Shown one piece after another: positions 42,064-56,900 of a DNA stretch of 64,000 nt. A model generated the notes under the pieces. The model made no database searches and was not told where the DNA came from. It was given only the letters and a program-made list of their open reading frames with translations. Source of the stretch: Utricularia gibba. Lineage: Eukaryota > Streptophyta > Magnoliopsida > Lamiales > Lentibulariaceae. The position numbers and the translations under genes were made by a program. Where the stretch lies: contig NEEC01000004.1 in assembly GCA_002189035.1 (NCBI GenBank), positions 5,022,001-5,086,000 on the forward strand, given 5' to 3'. Within the stretch, counting starts at the first letter, position 1. Each line of letters opens with the position of its first letter.

Positions 42064-42935
42064 ATGCATCTCCTGGTTTTTTTATGCAAAAACTCGAGCT
42101 TTTGGTATTGAAACTCTAGAGTTTTACATCTCCACCCTTGTTGTTTCAAATCAAGTATCTTCTGGAGTTTGATAACATCTTGGTTTTGGCATGAACACTC
42201 TTTTATAATGGGAAAGTAACTCTTGAGGGACTCCGTTCGATTATTTAGAAAAATAGTCATCTTTTTGGAAAAAATTGTTAATTTTAATGTTAGAGAATTA
42301 AAAGAATGGACAAATTTCTAAAACATATTTTTTGCTTTTATTGTGAATTTAATGAGTCATAATCATAAATATAATTCGATTGAATCATAAGTCAACAAGC
42401 TAGACACATAAACTCAACTCATAACACAGATATACCTAATTTGAATATTTGGGGTATAAGCATTGCAATCATATCGTTACTATAATTACACTTTTATTTT
42501 TTTAAAGTATTTAGTGATATAAATACCGAAAGCACGTCATTATAATGTTAATGTTTTTAATTCTTTTTATTAAGTATTCATGGAAAAAGCACCATTAAAA
42601 CATACTTTTTTAAAAAAGTATTCATAAATATCGAGTTGACTCAATTAAATTTCGAATAAAAAGTGAGAATCAATTCATACTCATTCAGAAAAAAACAAGA
42701 GTCACTCGTGTTCATAGAAATTGAGTCAATTATAAGTTATTTGAGACAATTTTACATATTAATCCATTATATGGTAAACATACGTGGTACCTAATCTTAT
42801 TTACTATAACATATTCATTAAACATGATATGAAAGATTACATCGATTCGAAAAAAAACCAAGTGTTTGATTTTATTTGGTTGTTTTGTTATTGAGTTAAT
42901 GAGATTAGTGAAATGAAGCTCCTTTCTGCAATGGA
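42064..42935. other. Intergenic AT-rich, no gene seen
   Basis: 3' flank of PBD followed by AT-rich DNA. No coding signal recognised. Confidence 0.5.
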
Positions 42936-42941
42936 AACAAC

Positions 42942-42952
42942 TCTATAAATAC
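42942..42952 (+). promoter_or_regulatory. TATA box of the His/Pro-rich gene
   Basis: ACTCTATAAATACCC sits about 40 bp before the ATG at 42986, a textbook plant TATA element. The short spacing implies a very short 5' UTR. Confidence 0.65.
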
Positions 42953-42985
42953 CCAGCAGTGTTCTGTGGTTTCCTACACAACACA

Positions 42986-43243
42986 ATGTCTCGCGTCTTC
43001 TTCTTCTTCATGGTGCTTGCCACTGTGCTTGCTCTGTCCATGGCTCCCCTTGTTCATTGCATCCGAGGAATCGGATCTTCGTCGTTGTACCACCTTGACG
43101 AGGAGTCGGATCCGCCTCAGCATCATCATACTCTGCCGCCGCACCATCCTCATGCTCCGGCGCCACACTATCATAATGCTCCGCCTCCGCACCACCATCA
43201 TGCCCCGCCGCCGCACCACCGGGGGTATCTGATTTTTCAGTGA
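42986..43243 (+). CDS. Small secreted histidine/proline-rich protein
   Basis: Single-exon, 85 aa. Residues 1-25 or so form a clear signal peptide (MSRVFFFFMVLATVLALSMA, then APLVHC), with likely cleavage near HC-IRG. The mature part starts IRGIGSSSLYHLDEESD and ends in short His/Pro repeats, PPHHxHAP-like units repeated about four times, then GYLIFQ and stop. I know of no exact family. Proline-rich cell-wall proteins, hydroxyproline-rich peptides and metal-binding His-rich peptides are possible relatives. The start was chosen at the ATG giving the signal peptide and a fitting TATA distance; an overlapping frame from 42966 is arginine-rich and is treated as a shadow. It might be intact and expressed, but function is unknown. 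Confidence 0.7.
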   Translation: MSRVFFFFMVLATVLALSMAPLVHCIRGIGSSSLYHLDEESDPPQHHHTLPPHHPHAPAPHYHNAPPPHHHHAPPPHHRGYLIFQ

Positions 43244-43940
43244 AAGTATGATGCTTGTATGAATATAGAGGAGGTTATAGTTCCTTCTCCAAAAAACAGT
43301 CGTCATTATAATGAAGACTGGAAGTATGGTACTATGAATAATATTTATATCTATTTCTGAAGCTGCCTTGAGCCATTAAAGAAAATCATTCAAACGCAGG
43401 ATCAGAAAAGAATGTCCATTTTAAACCAATCACGCATCGCAAGATGGCGACCATCATAAACCGGCAGTGTTTCGTCGGCACCGGTGAAACCAGGAACTGG
43501 GAACCCAGAAGTGAGAATGAATGGATAATAGGGTACATAAAGGAGCGTTCTTGAACCATGTAGCCAGAGAATTCTCGGATATCAAACGCCTGGCCAAACT
43601 GTTCTCCCTTTTCTGGTTATACATTGTCAACGATCTGGGTTTGTGGGATTTTTGCATCTTTGGTTCATTCAAAATCGGGTTTTCCGATCTGGGTTTGGTA
43701 AACATGATTTAGACTACGCAAATTTCTTGTGGGTTTGTCAAATCCGTGTGGTTCTGGTTAGGATTGTGGACAGGGGATTGTGGGTTGCAGAAAAAGTTCT
43801 GAGTGGCTTCCATTTAGAGATCGTAATGTACAGAGTGCAATGCAAAACCTTGCAGGTAAATTACTGATTCCTGCAGGAGTCAGTTTCGACGTGAAGAGAA
43901 CCCCAGTGAAGAAGCTCTCAGCAGCAGTCATTCCAAATCG
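43244..43940. other. Space between convergent His/Pro-rich and WNK genes
   Basis: Probably 3' UTRs of both genes. Short open frames at 43521-44127 (+) are not supported by any splice or family evidence. Confidence 0.45.
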
Positions 43941-46160
<2,220 letters not shown>

Positions 46161-47800
46161 TTCTTACACACAAATACCACCTGTTCCTGGGCTTTTAAAG
46201 AGGATAAGAAACTCTAACTAGCGAACTTGTTCAAGAACAAAAACACCCAGAAAACTGCAACTGCATAAAAGTAGCCATTCAAGAACAGCGATTTTTTTTT
46301 TCTTTTAAAGAATTGTATTCAACAGACAAGGCTACCCTCCTGTCAACCACGTCCCCCTGCCGGCTGCCATTCCCTTGCTTTTCGAATATTTATCTTTTCA
46401 CAGGACAACAAAAAAGCCAAGCCAAGACCCTCGAAACATACAAAAATCACCGATTTCTCTCAACGGTTACTTTTTTTTATCCTCTCAGAAGCAGAAGAAA
46501 ACACGAAAACATACACCACATGCTGATTTCAATTCAACCCACACCCTCTATCTGTTTACATTCCATCTTTTACATCCCAATAAATATGAAGAAAGGTCAG
46601 ACAACCATGGAACAAGTAGCAAGTAGAGGGACCAGCTCGGCACAGCATAGCTTGGTGATGTGATTTGATTTGTTCATTTCTATTCAATATCGCGTTGAAA
46701 AATGATCTCCTTCTTCCAATTCGACACAACCCCAAGTGGCTCTCATGTGTTGGCGTTTCATTTCCATCATGATTTACATATTTTTCAGCTTTATTGCATG
46801 ACACAACATAAAGCTCGCATCTTTTCCACAGATCTCGTCTCGAGATGCTACCCGTGAACAAAAACCCAACTCTCTTCTTCAACTTCGGATAACATGGAAT
46901 CCTATACCAATTATCATCCTTAAAAAGATAGAACCTTTAGACTGGGAGGTCCACTTTTGGTCTAGAGGGCATATAAATATTCCATAATTATTCTATTTAA
47001 TTTCAACTGAAATAATTTTAATCAGTTTTGTCAAATTTGGACCAACCTTTTCCAGTTCTAGTGATAGCAATCCACGATCCGTACTTGTCGCAAGAAGCTT
47101 CCTGGAAGGCGCGCCATTTTAGAAATTAATTAATATTATTTATTTCTCTTCCGTAGAAGCCGTACGACTTGTACTTTCACGTACACCTTCATCGACTATT
47201 CTCCTCTAGTAGCCGCACCACTTCATTTTCATAAAAATGATATGTTCATAGCACTCAAATTTTCATGATCTTATAATAATCTTCAAGCCTCCGAAAAATG
47301 ATATTCGATGCACGATTCTCAAATTTCAATCGTAAAAACCAATGATCTAGTTTCGAATTCAATCCGAAAATCGGAATTTTGGAAGAATATCGATAATATT
47401 TCATTTAAAAAAATTAAAAATCTTAAATTTCAAACATTAGCAAAAACATTGAAAAATGATTTTCAGTGGAGTTGAATTACATAATTTATATTAAAAAAAT
47501 GAGAACTAATTTTATCAAAATGGTACATAATTTTTTCAAACATAAGTTAATATTTTTGAAATATATATGTGTATTTTACTATTTTCCAATTTATCTTTGC
47601 ATAAGTGATGCCCCTATCAGATACTTTGACCTAAGGGGTAAAATAATGAATAAATTAACTTGAACAGCACAAGGTTTTACTCTGACCAGGGAAAAAAAAT
47701 CCATGCAATTAATGAAATTTTACTTTACTTACTACAAGCTTTGTGAAGAGTTGGAGTTTCATTTTACTTCTACTTTGTTGAAGTCACCTCTGGTTTTACT
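46161..47800. other. Intergenic between divergent WNK and SurE-like genes
   Basis: WNK promoter and leader next to 46161, then AT-rich DNA (46930-47780). Short open frames at 46313-46663 and 46556-46882 are not recognisable as exons. Confidence 0.5.
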
Positions 47801-47806
47801 TTGTTT

Positions 47807-47895
47807 GTGGGCCCTGACTTATTTATCTGGGCCTATTAATGGGCCTTATCGATGAATATGTATTTGGGCCTTTGGTGGTAAACCAGATGGGCCTT
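47807..47895 (+). promoter_or_regulatory. Site II-like motif cluster upstream of the SurE-like gene
   Basis: GTGGGCCCTG, CTGGGCCTA, ATGGGCCTTA, TTGGGCCTTT and ATGGGCCTTGG lie within 90 bp, 125-215 bp before the ATG. This is the densest set of TGGGCC motifs in the window. Confidence 0.65.
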
Positions 47896-48018
47896 GGATA
47901 TATCAAATTTCTAAACGTTGTTATTTTACATAAATACAAAATTACGAGATAATTTTCCTTGGTGACGGGAGGAAGTCAGCAATTGCTCGGTGTCTGCTGA
48001 CGAGATACGGAGGGGAAA

Positions 48019-50312
48019 ATGGAAAGCGATCATGAGATGCGGAGTGGCGGCGACGCTCGGGCGACGGTGATGGTGACGAACGATGATGGAATCGACGCTC
48101 CGGGACTTCGAGCTCTCGTTCGTGTTCTCGTCGCCTCTAACCGGTTTAATGTCCTCGTTTGCGCCCCTGACTCGTATGTTTCTACGTCTTCATTTGTGTC
48201 TCGCTTTATGGGTGTAGTGGGATTAAAATGTTTGATTTTAATGTGAGGATGGAATTTGTTGCAAGGTTGCTGGTTTTAAACGGGGAAGCTGCAAACTATA
48301 AGAAATGAATGTGAAATTGAAAGTTTGAACCTTCGTTTTTGTTTGTTTTTTGGGTTTGTATAATTTTTCTTTACGTGTAGGCGTGTACGGTGTATGGATG
48401 AAATGTAATTTAAGAATGGTTGGTTGTATATGAATTTGAATTTCTTGTTGGTAATATCAGTGAAAAGTCAGCTGTTAGTCATTGCATTACATGGATACGT
48501 GAAGTTTCAGTCAAACCGGTGGAAATCGGTGGAGCTATCGCCTATGCAGTTTCTGGTCAGTTGCACCCTCTACGATACGCAATAATGTAATGTACAGCTT
48601 TTATCGTGGCCTATTTTATGATGTTCACTTGGCTCATCAGCACTTTGGAGCTTAAAGATGCTGAAATTATCTATGCTAATTTTAATTTTCTGAACTGAAA
48701 GGTTTACAAATGGATGATCTTATATCTGTTACATCGTTCTTCTCTGTTGGTTTATCAATTCCAGTTCTTGCATTTAGGTACTCCTGCTGATTGCGCATCA
48801 CTGGGAATTTCTAAGGCACTATTCTCTGTAGTACCTGATCTGGTACTTCTTCTTTGTCCGAATAGGGAGATCAGGGATTTGAGCCTTGGGTGTGGCTTTT
48901 TTCCGTAGGATAAATGCTAAACCAATCACCACTACCTTGATTATTCTCGGGAGAAATCCGATATTTCCATTTTTCTCTTCAGGTAGTCAGTGGTATTAAC
49001 ATGGGAAGCAACTGCGGCTATCACATGTTAGTTGTTTTCCATCCAATTGCCTTGGAAATTATGTCGTTGCTGTGTCCCCCAGCCCATTTTGGAAAGCCTT
49101 GGCCGATCCTTACATTACCTGATTTCTACGTGCTACTGCACCATGCAGACTAAAACGGTTCTTGAATGATATATGTATGGTGTATTTATTTTGAAGATGA
49201 TTCGTTGTAGCAGCAACTTCCAACTGTACCATAAAATAATTCATTCACTTAGGAGGATGAACTTATCAGTTTATGAGGGGAACAGCATCGGCTCACTTAA
49301 ATTCCCTTGACGTATTTCCTTGATCGATGCAGTGTATATTCAGGGACAGTTGCAGGAGCCCGTGAAGCGTTTTTCAATGATGTACCAGCTGTTTCTGTAT
49401 CATATAACTGGTATTTACGACACCTTCTCTTTGAAATGAATTATTTTGGGCTTTTTTTGAATAAACTTGTCGATGTTGATATACATTGGAAATTGCTATC
49501 GTTTTCCAGGGTCAGAGGTAAGAGCAGTGTTGAGGATTTTGGACTAGCTGCAGAAGCTTGCCTGCCCATAATTTCTGCTGTAGTGGTTGACATCAAGACT
49601 GGAAATTATCCACACAATGCTTTTCTGAACATAGATGTGCCTACGGATGTTGCCAATCATAAGGTGATCTTCATCATCCTGTCTCTTTTTCGTCATAGAC
49701 ACCATATCCAAGAGAAGTTCCTATGGTGATTCCGGCTGTAATCATTAACACTCTCTATCTCATGACACATCCTGTCTCATTTTTCTGTCGTTAGACATGA
49801 TGGTTTTCGCTTATTTCTGCAGGGCTATCGACTCACGAAGCAGGGAAAGAGCATCGTGAAAATGGGTTGGAGACAAGTTACATCCAATCCGCAAGGAGGA
49901 AAGATGCTATCAACCATGACCATGGAGACAAACCCCTCTTCAGACTCTCAAGAACAGACCTCTCCCGGAAACAACACAGATCTTCTATTCAGGAGAGAAG
50001 TATGTCTCTATTTTTTTAAACCCCTTCCACTTCTACTATCCACACAAGATGCATATTTTATCAGGCACCCCTTTAACTGTACCAGGTCAGGGGATCGCAT
50101 GTTCATGACAAGGACACAGACTACTCCTATCTACAGGAAGGATATGTGAGTTCCATATACCTACCTAAACTCTCCACCCACAACTTATGTCTCTATTCTT
50201 CCAGATATCGGTCACTCCTTTGGGAGCACTCTCTCCAGCAGATCCAGAAAGCGAAGCATATTTCAAAAAATGGCTTCCTAGTGTCAATGAACACTATTCC
50301 TCAGCCCTCTAG
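48019..50312 (+). CDS. SurE-like 5'-nucleotidase / acid phosphatase
   Basis: Member of the SurE (survival protein E) metal-dependent phosphatase family, which in bacteria cleaves nucleoside monophosphates; the plant role is poorly known. Nine exons: 48019-48173, 48461-48555, 48778-48842, 48983-49026, 49333-49410, 49510-49663, 49823-49999, 50086-50145, 50205-50312; 936 nt, 311 aa. The metal-binding NDDGIDAPG is at residues 19-27, with APDSEKSAVS next. GTPADC and VVSGIN(M)GSN follow, the latter with the conserved Gly-Ile-Asn-x-Gly box, then [14 protein letters not shown] late block [11 protein letters not shown] precedes the stop. No targeting signal is obvious. All borders are GT-AG and the frame is unbroken. 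Confidence 0.93.
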
Positions 50313-50892
50313 GTACGTTTCACTCATCCACCCCATCCCACTTCGATGCAATAAACACACGCTTTTCTGATTTTGCCTTTGCGTGCGTGCATTTCATCAG
50401 GGACTCAGCCATCTCCCTCCTAGCAGCTGGTTCAAAGGCGTCGCCATTATTTGAATATTTGTGTTAACTAATTCTAGTTACCGTTACCAACTCTAGCAAC
50501 GGTCTCTTGGACAAAGAGGGAATAATATAAAGATCAAAAGTAAGCTAAAAGCAAAAGCTATTCCATAGTGAAGTTATCTTATATTTTTTTCGCATGTAAT
50601 CTTGACCCATTTCTATGTTTCAAATCAATCCATTAATCTAAGGTGTGTCCGATATGATAATATAATTAATAATACATTTTAAAGTTATTTATATTTAGAT
50701 AAATGTATGCTATATAATTAAGATTAAAGGCTATTTAATATACAGCTTTTGAATATGGGGCTATTTAGAAGTTTGGTTACTACATTCTCACTGAGAAATC
50801 TAATCATCCCGTATAATAAAAAATGTTATTAGTGTGTAAGAGAGAGAGGAGTGATATCCAAATTTTCCAAATTTTTAAAAAATATTTTGAAT

Positions 50893-50962
50893 ATATGTAT
50901 TTAAAATACATATTTTATAAATTAAATTATTGTAATAAAACTTACCTTTAAGGTAAGTTTTA
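50893..50962. repeat. Two adjacent perfect inverted repeats
   Basis: 50893-50913 is ATATGTATTT, one spacer base A, then its exact reverse complement. 50936-50962 is a 13-base arm (TAAAACTTACCTT), spacer T, then its exact reverse complement. Both can form hairpins or cruciforms. They may mark a decayed foldback element. Confidence 0.75.
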
Positions 50963-51741
50963 AATACATAATTTGAAATATTTTATATAATATTCATATA
51001 TTGTAAACTAATATATGAAACACATATTGTTATCAATATATGAATATTTAAACAATTTCGAATCACGATCAATACGATCATGCCAAACATCAAACATATT
51101 ATTTTCATTTTCGGAATCACCATTTCATTATTTCAAAGTTTGAAACCACACATTTGCTTTCAAATTATAATCAATTATCAACATGGATGAAACACGTATC
51201 ATCCATCTCATTATCTGGGAGTTTGGAGTCGAGCTTATCAGCAACTTTGATGTCACCGGAGTTTGAATTTTTGAACCAGATAGAAAGAAGATGGAATCTT
51301 CCCAAGATTTGAATCCGGACAAGCAAAAGAGTTTCTGGGTAAAATCGAATTTACCTGATTCTCTCTCTCATTTTCAAAGGGTTGTTGTTTTCCCCTTGAC
51401 ATTTTTTCCAAACTGTGAGTTATTTGACATCAACCTGTTGACTTTTTAACCACATCGTCTGCGGCTGTCAGAACCATGGTAGTGAGAGCTTCCCTGTCTC
51501 CTCCTCCTCCATTGCGTTGCCCAGAAATATAGAAAGAAGATGATTAATGCATCATTAATTTATTAACGGCGTTAGAAAATTGCTTGCGGGGCCCACTGCT
51601 AGGGGAGGCAAAAAGGAGGTGAATTGACGAACGGCCCCACGAGTGGACTGTTTGTCTTATTCCTATCATGGAGGGGTAAAGAGGTAATTACGCTCCGTTT
51701 CGCCGACGGTTTCCGTTACCGTTTATGGGTTCCTCCCCCGT

Positions 51742-51752
51742 CTCTATATAAC
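51742..51752 (+). promoter_or_regulatory. TATA box of the Sec14-like gene
   Basis: CTCTATATAAC lies about 190 bp upstream of the chosen ATG at 51937, leaving a T-rich 5' leader. Confidence 0.55.
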
Positions 51753-51936
51753 TCCCATTTGCCTCCTCTGATCCGGTAACCGGCCTTCTTCATTCCCTAT
51801 GCGGGTTTCTTTTTGTTTGTTTATTTATTTTTTTTGTTGAAAAAGTAAAGGAACAACGACAGCTCAAAAGAATCTTGTTGTTCTCTGCCCGTGATTGCAT
51901 GAGCGAAAAAAGAAGAGGCTGATTTCTCCGACGGCG

Positions 51937-53517
51937 ATGAACTGCAAAGTCCAATCCGTGCTCCATCTTCTCCGGCAACAAGGAGCCCTCTCCGTCGCTC
52001 AGGTGGGTCTCCAGCTCTCGTCTTGTTTCACTCGTGGGAACTCATGTTCTGGTCTGGGAATCTGCAGGAGAAGTTCTGCAACGAGGCTTGCGTGGAGAGG
52101 TTCCTGAAAGCGCGAGCAGGGAGTGTCAGGAGAGCCGCAAAGCAACTCAGAACTTGCCTTGCGTGGAGACACACCATCGGAGCTGGTTGGTAGCCTTCCT
52201 CTTTTTCTTTCTTTCATACCGACGTTCCTCCCTCACCCCTCTCTTTCAAACCCTCGAGTAGATAACATGATGGCCGATGAGTTCACGGCGGAGCTGGTCG
52301 ACGGCGTTGCGTATGTCGCCGGCTACGACGCTGACTCCAGACCTGTTGTGGTATTTCTTTCTATCTCCAGTCTTCACTTCCCCCATACCGTTTTTAAACT
52401 ACTTCAAACACATCTGCTTGCTCTCAGATTTTCAGAATCAAACATGACTACACCAAGCTTCATTCTCAGAAGCAGTAAGCACGTTTTTTGAAATATATTT
52501 TATTTAAAATAATACTAAATATTATTATTTTTAATTTCCTAAAAAAAAATATTTCAGGTTTACAAGACTGGTGGCGTTTACGCTTGAAGTGGCGGTTCAG
52601 GCCATGGCGAAGAACGTAGACCAATTTGTCCTCCTCTTTGATGGAAGTGCGTTTTATCGCCTTTTTTAATGTTAATTAATTACGTAATTAACGTCGATAA
52701 TTACGATCGGGAATTGCAGGTTCGTTTAGATGGGGATCGGCGCCGGTGAACGCGGTGGTCACGACGTTGAAGATGGTGGCGGATTATTATCCCTGTAGGC
52801 TTCATAAGGCCTTCGTCGTTGATCCTCCTGCTTTCTTTTCCTACCTCTGGAAGGTAATAATACTGTTTTTTTTGTTTGATATGCTCGGGGAACTTTTGAA
52901 ATTGCAATTGAGCTGCTTGTTTCTAGGGCGTGAAGAGGTTCGTTGAGCTATCGGCCTCAACGGCGATAGTTTCGTCGATCGATTACGAGGATGAGATCGC
53001 ATTCGACGATCCTGGATTCAAACGGCCGGCGACGGCGGCGTCGTTGAGACTCGATTCGGCCAGACTCCGGTCCCCTGGCTTTTCATCCAGGTTCACGTTC
53101 ACTGTGTCGCACCATGGCGATTCGCTGAAGCCGTGGTACCTGTCGTTCACGGAGACGAGTTCCGCTGCGGCAATATCGCCGCTCAATGTAAGGTCCCTCT
53201 CCTTTGAATCTCCGGCAGCGATGAGGAAGGGATTGTTGCATCCGTCGACTCCGCTGCCGCCTCGGAGTCGTACGCCTGCAGCGGTGCTCCAGCCGCGGAC
53301 GCCTAAGCTGTCGTTCTTGCGATCACCGGCGATGTTCTTCCGCAACGAGTCTCAGCAGCAGAATCGTCAATCCTTCGGCGGTTACTTGAAATTCTACCGG
53401 CGGCCGTACGACGAAATGAGCTACCGAGCAAAGATGAAGCCTCCACTTGGGGGATTGATCTCGATTGTATCTCCACAAATCAGGCGCAGGCACGTGTCGC
53501 TCTCCCAGCGATTCTGA
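51937..53517 (+). CDS. Sec14-like (CRAL-TRIO) lipid-binding protein
   Basis: Phosphatidylinositol-transfer-like protein. Exons 51937-52002, 52069-52185, 52262-52350, 52428-52474, 52558-52646, 52720-52853, 52927-53517 (inner borders accurate to about one base); 377 aa. The N-terminal CRAL-TRIO-N helix segment [19 protein letters not shown] is followed by the lipid-binding lobe: [20 protein letters not shown], then [23 protein letters not shown] and [20 protein letters not shown]. The last 200 residues are Ser/Pro/Arg-rich, low-complexity and probably disordered, ending [11 protein letters not shown]. The donor after exon 4 and the acceptors agree with GT-AG. It lies convergent to the TIC gene. 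Confidence 0.9.
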
Positions 53518-53929
53518 CCTATTTCCAGGACGGAATACACATCACATAGAGATAAGACAACCAGCTACTCAACATACCTAATGATTCATTATTGCTGCTA
53601 ATCTTTTGTTCAATCAATCATTCTACTGGACTACTTGGTGGTTGGCTGGTTGAGTTTCTTTTAGAAAGATTTACATTTCCAGAAAAGATTCAGAAAACTT
53701 GGTCTGGGCAGCAGTCTGCATGAACTCAGAGCTGTTTGCTTTTCTCCTGTTGTCACCATGGAGCATTTTGAATGCAAGATCACCCTTTTCTTCTCAAGCT
53801 GCAGTGTAATGTAGTGGTAAATTGTCAGTTCAAAACACGTAGATGAATTCAGCATCTAGTCATGTTCAAGTTTAGACTTCATAGTCTGTCTGATATGGAT
53901 AGATAGCTCATCAAAAAGGGGCGTGGAAA
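53518..53929. other. Convergent 3' ends of the Sec14-like and TIC genes
   Basis: About 410 bp between two stop codons facing each other. It presumably holds both 3' UTRs. Confidence 0.5.
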
Positions 53930-56900
53930 CTAACCTGCCGGTAGCTTCTGCTCGGAATGCTTGACCTGAACCGCGGCCGGAACCTGGTGGAGATATGTGA
54001 AACCTGCAGGTAATACCGTGCCGGAAGATTGAGGGGTGAACTGGGATGACTTTACAGTGCCTCCTCCCTTGACATTACCAGCAGCTGCCGGATCACTAGT
54101 GGTGGTTCCAGCCACGGAGACAGCAGGGGGTACCGTGGACAGCATCCCTGATGAACTCGGTGGCATGAGCTGGTGCTCAGGGCGTCTCCTGGTCGCAAAA
54201 TACCCACCAGGAGCAGATGTGCTTGAACTTGTGCTTGAAGAATGAGGTGACTGGGATTGTGTGCACGGATTTGCAAAGTATAGCCGTCCTCGATGCATAG
54301 CTTTAAGAAGCTGTTGCTGCGCCGGACTCTGTGCCCCAGATGAAGGTATGCGGGTGTTGCCAAGAACTGATGCCGACTTCTGGCTAGGGATTGCGCCCTC
54401 GCTCTGTGGAGGTTGTCCTGATAAGGAAGACGCCTGCCCAGAAGCTGATGAGGGTACTGATAAACCAACCCTTGAACTTCCAGTGGCTCCCTTGGATGCA
54501 GGATTCACAGGCGATACAACCGTCATCGAGGAAGAAGATGGTCCGTTGCTGCTAGGAGGTGCTTGTCCGTGAGAACTCGACGACTTCTTCTGATCACCGC
54601 CAAATGAAATTTGAGTATACACCGGTGCCTGTGAAGCAAGATTCTGAAGTGTCATAGCTGCTGAAGCAGTAAGGGATGATGACGGTGCTTGAGAGGAGCT
54701 TGCTCTGGATGCTTTCCACTGCAGTGACTTGGAGCTGCTTGTGTCGCTGCTCTGAATAAGATTTGGAAATCCAGAAACCGCACTGGGGACCTTAGATTGA
54801 ACTGTATCTGGCATCTCTGACCTCGGGAAAACAACACCAGAAGTCGAAGAATCAACACCGGTAGACCTGGCATCCTCAGAGACACGGAAACTATTCTTAT
54901 GAACAGCCTGAGCCACACCAGAAGCGGCAGCCATCATAGCATTCTGTCGAGCGCTTTCCAGTGATGCATTGCTCTGAAAGATAGCATGGTTTCGAGCTGC
55001 TGACGCTGGTTCAAAGGCCTGGCAAGGAATCATTCCATTGACGCTTCCAAAGGACATAGTAGTTGGTGGCAATGGCTCCGAACATGGTTTCACCCCCTGC
55101 TGCTGAGAAACTTTCTTCTCCGACTGACTGTTACTCGCACTTGCCTGGACCACCGAAGCAGGAGACGCCATCAAGGTGAAGTTCTGTGGATAAAACTGAC
55201 TGTACACATTCATGGCAACTGGTACCCCTGTACCATCTTTGGTGGATGTGCTGTCGGCATGGCTAATACTTCCACCGTCATGACGCCTAGTCTTCGCCGG
55301 TTGAGCATACTGACTGTTTGACTGCTGCAGCAAAAGTTTCTGAGACGAGTTGGAGCTGTTGGGAGCAGAAGCATTTGGCGGAGTTTGAAGCAACTGCGCC
55401 ACCTGAGCTGCGGGAATCTGTGATGGATGGATCATCTGTGGAGAAAAGAACGACCCATTGAACAACGGCAGCATCGCCGGTGGTGGAGCTCCAGAGTAAC
55501 CTGGCGGTGCACCGGCACCTGGCACCCGAACAGTATAGCCATTGTTGGGCAAAATCGCCAAGTACTGTGTTTCATTGGGAGAATAGCTGAAGCTGAGTGC
55601 AGATGAACCATTCGAGGCAGATGTAGATGACTTCTTTGGAGCACCCGGATGATCTCCTACGGCCGCACCATGTGGTTGCTGCTGATTCAAGGGAAATATA
55701 AATGCCGGTCCCTGCCCCAAAAACACCACAAACCATCGGAACAAGGGCACAAAGATTTCCTATTGATGTCAGAAACCAGAGAAAGATGAATGCATACCAG
55801 CAGGTTACCAGGAGGCATTCCTTGCTGAATCAAAACTTGGGGTTGCTTCCGTGAGTCACAACTCGTTTGCTGGCTGGTCTTCTCCTTCCCAGTACCACCA
55901 CCGGCACTCCGCTCCTTATCCACAGAAGTATGCACGGCTCCGGGTGATGGGTTCCACTGTGTACTCGCAGCATCAGGATTGGATGATTTCGGCCCCAATG
56001 AGGAAGATGATCCTGCCCAGAAAGGACCCATCTTCATAAACTGCTGCAGAGAATGGATGTTCTTGGCGATGTGAAAATGAGTAGCGCAGCGTTTCGGCCG
56101 TGGCAGAGAGGAGGAAGGCTACATGAACCAATCAAAGGTTTCAGAAACAATGCATGGTGGCAAGGCAGCCATGAAAGACACAGAACAGTGGACAGCAGTA
56201 CCTGGACGTTGTGTCTAGGTGCGTTTCCCTCCATTGACTCCACTCCCTGCGAAGATGCACTGTACCAGAGGAGAGAACATTGTTCAGAGCTCTTTCTCAC
56301 TAAACGACAGGAGGTTAAGCTTCAACCAAATGGACAGAATGCAACAAAGTACCCCGATGGAGGCCAACCAGCCAAAGACAATGCGGCAGCTGAGGGAGCG
56401 AGACCTTAACAGAACCAAGAGAGCTTCAAATTTCTCGTTCCCCAACCAACAGAAAAAAGGAAAACCATGTTGGAGGAGGAGAAGACATACTTTGTTTGTC
56501 AACAACTGGCTCTTCTTTGGAAGCTTTAGGGTGAATCTGCTGCTGGGTTGCGTTCAAATCGAAGCCTCGTCCAAATGTGGCATCTGGGCCGTCGCCTTCC
56601 GGCTGCGGCGGGGGAGCCTGCAGAGGGGAGAAAAGAAATCCAGATATAAAACGAGAGGGGTGAAGAACGCAACAAGGGTTCTTTTCCACATACCATTAGA
56701 TCTATCTCCAACGTTGGACCCTTCGGAGCTTCAGTCTCGGACGCCACATTCCTGCGAACCCAAACACCAGAAATGTCGAGTCTTGACCCTAAAGGCAAAA
56801 GCTTTGGCGAGAAGGAAAAGAAACTCACGGCTTCGCCACTGCAGAAACTGATGATCCGGCTGTAGTAGACGGTAAATCCTTGAAAATGTTCTCGTCCTGT

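Larger units (their letters stand above)
50313..51936. other. Intergenic with AT-rich palindromes and the Sec14-like promoter
   Basis: No gene seen. AT-rich between 50600 and 51100, with perfect palindromes noted separately. TCTATATAAC near 51745 is a good TATA box for the downstream gene, followed by a T-rich leader. Confidence 0.5.

Noticed and set aside
42974-43306. 110-aa frame antisense to the His/Pro-rich gene
   Set aside because: It mirrors the His/Pro repeats as Arg/Met repeats, without signal peptide, TATA box or family match.
53986-54572. Plus-strand open frames inside the TIC last exon
   Set aside because: Antisense shadows of a Ser/Gln-rich coding exon; no splice or family support.
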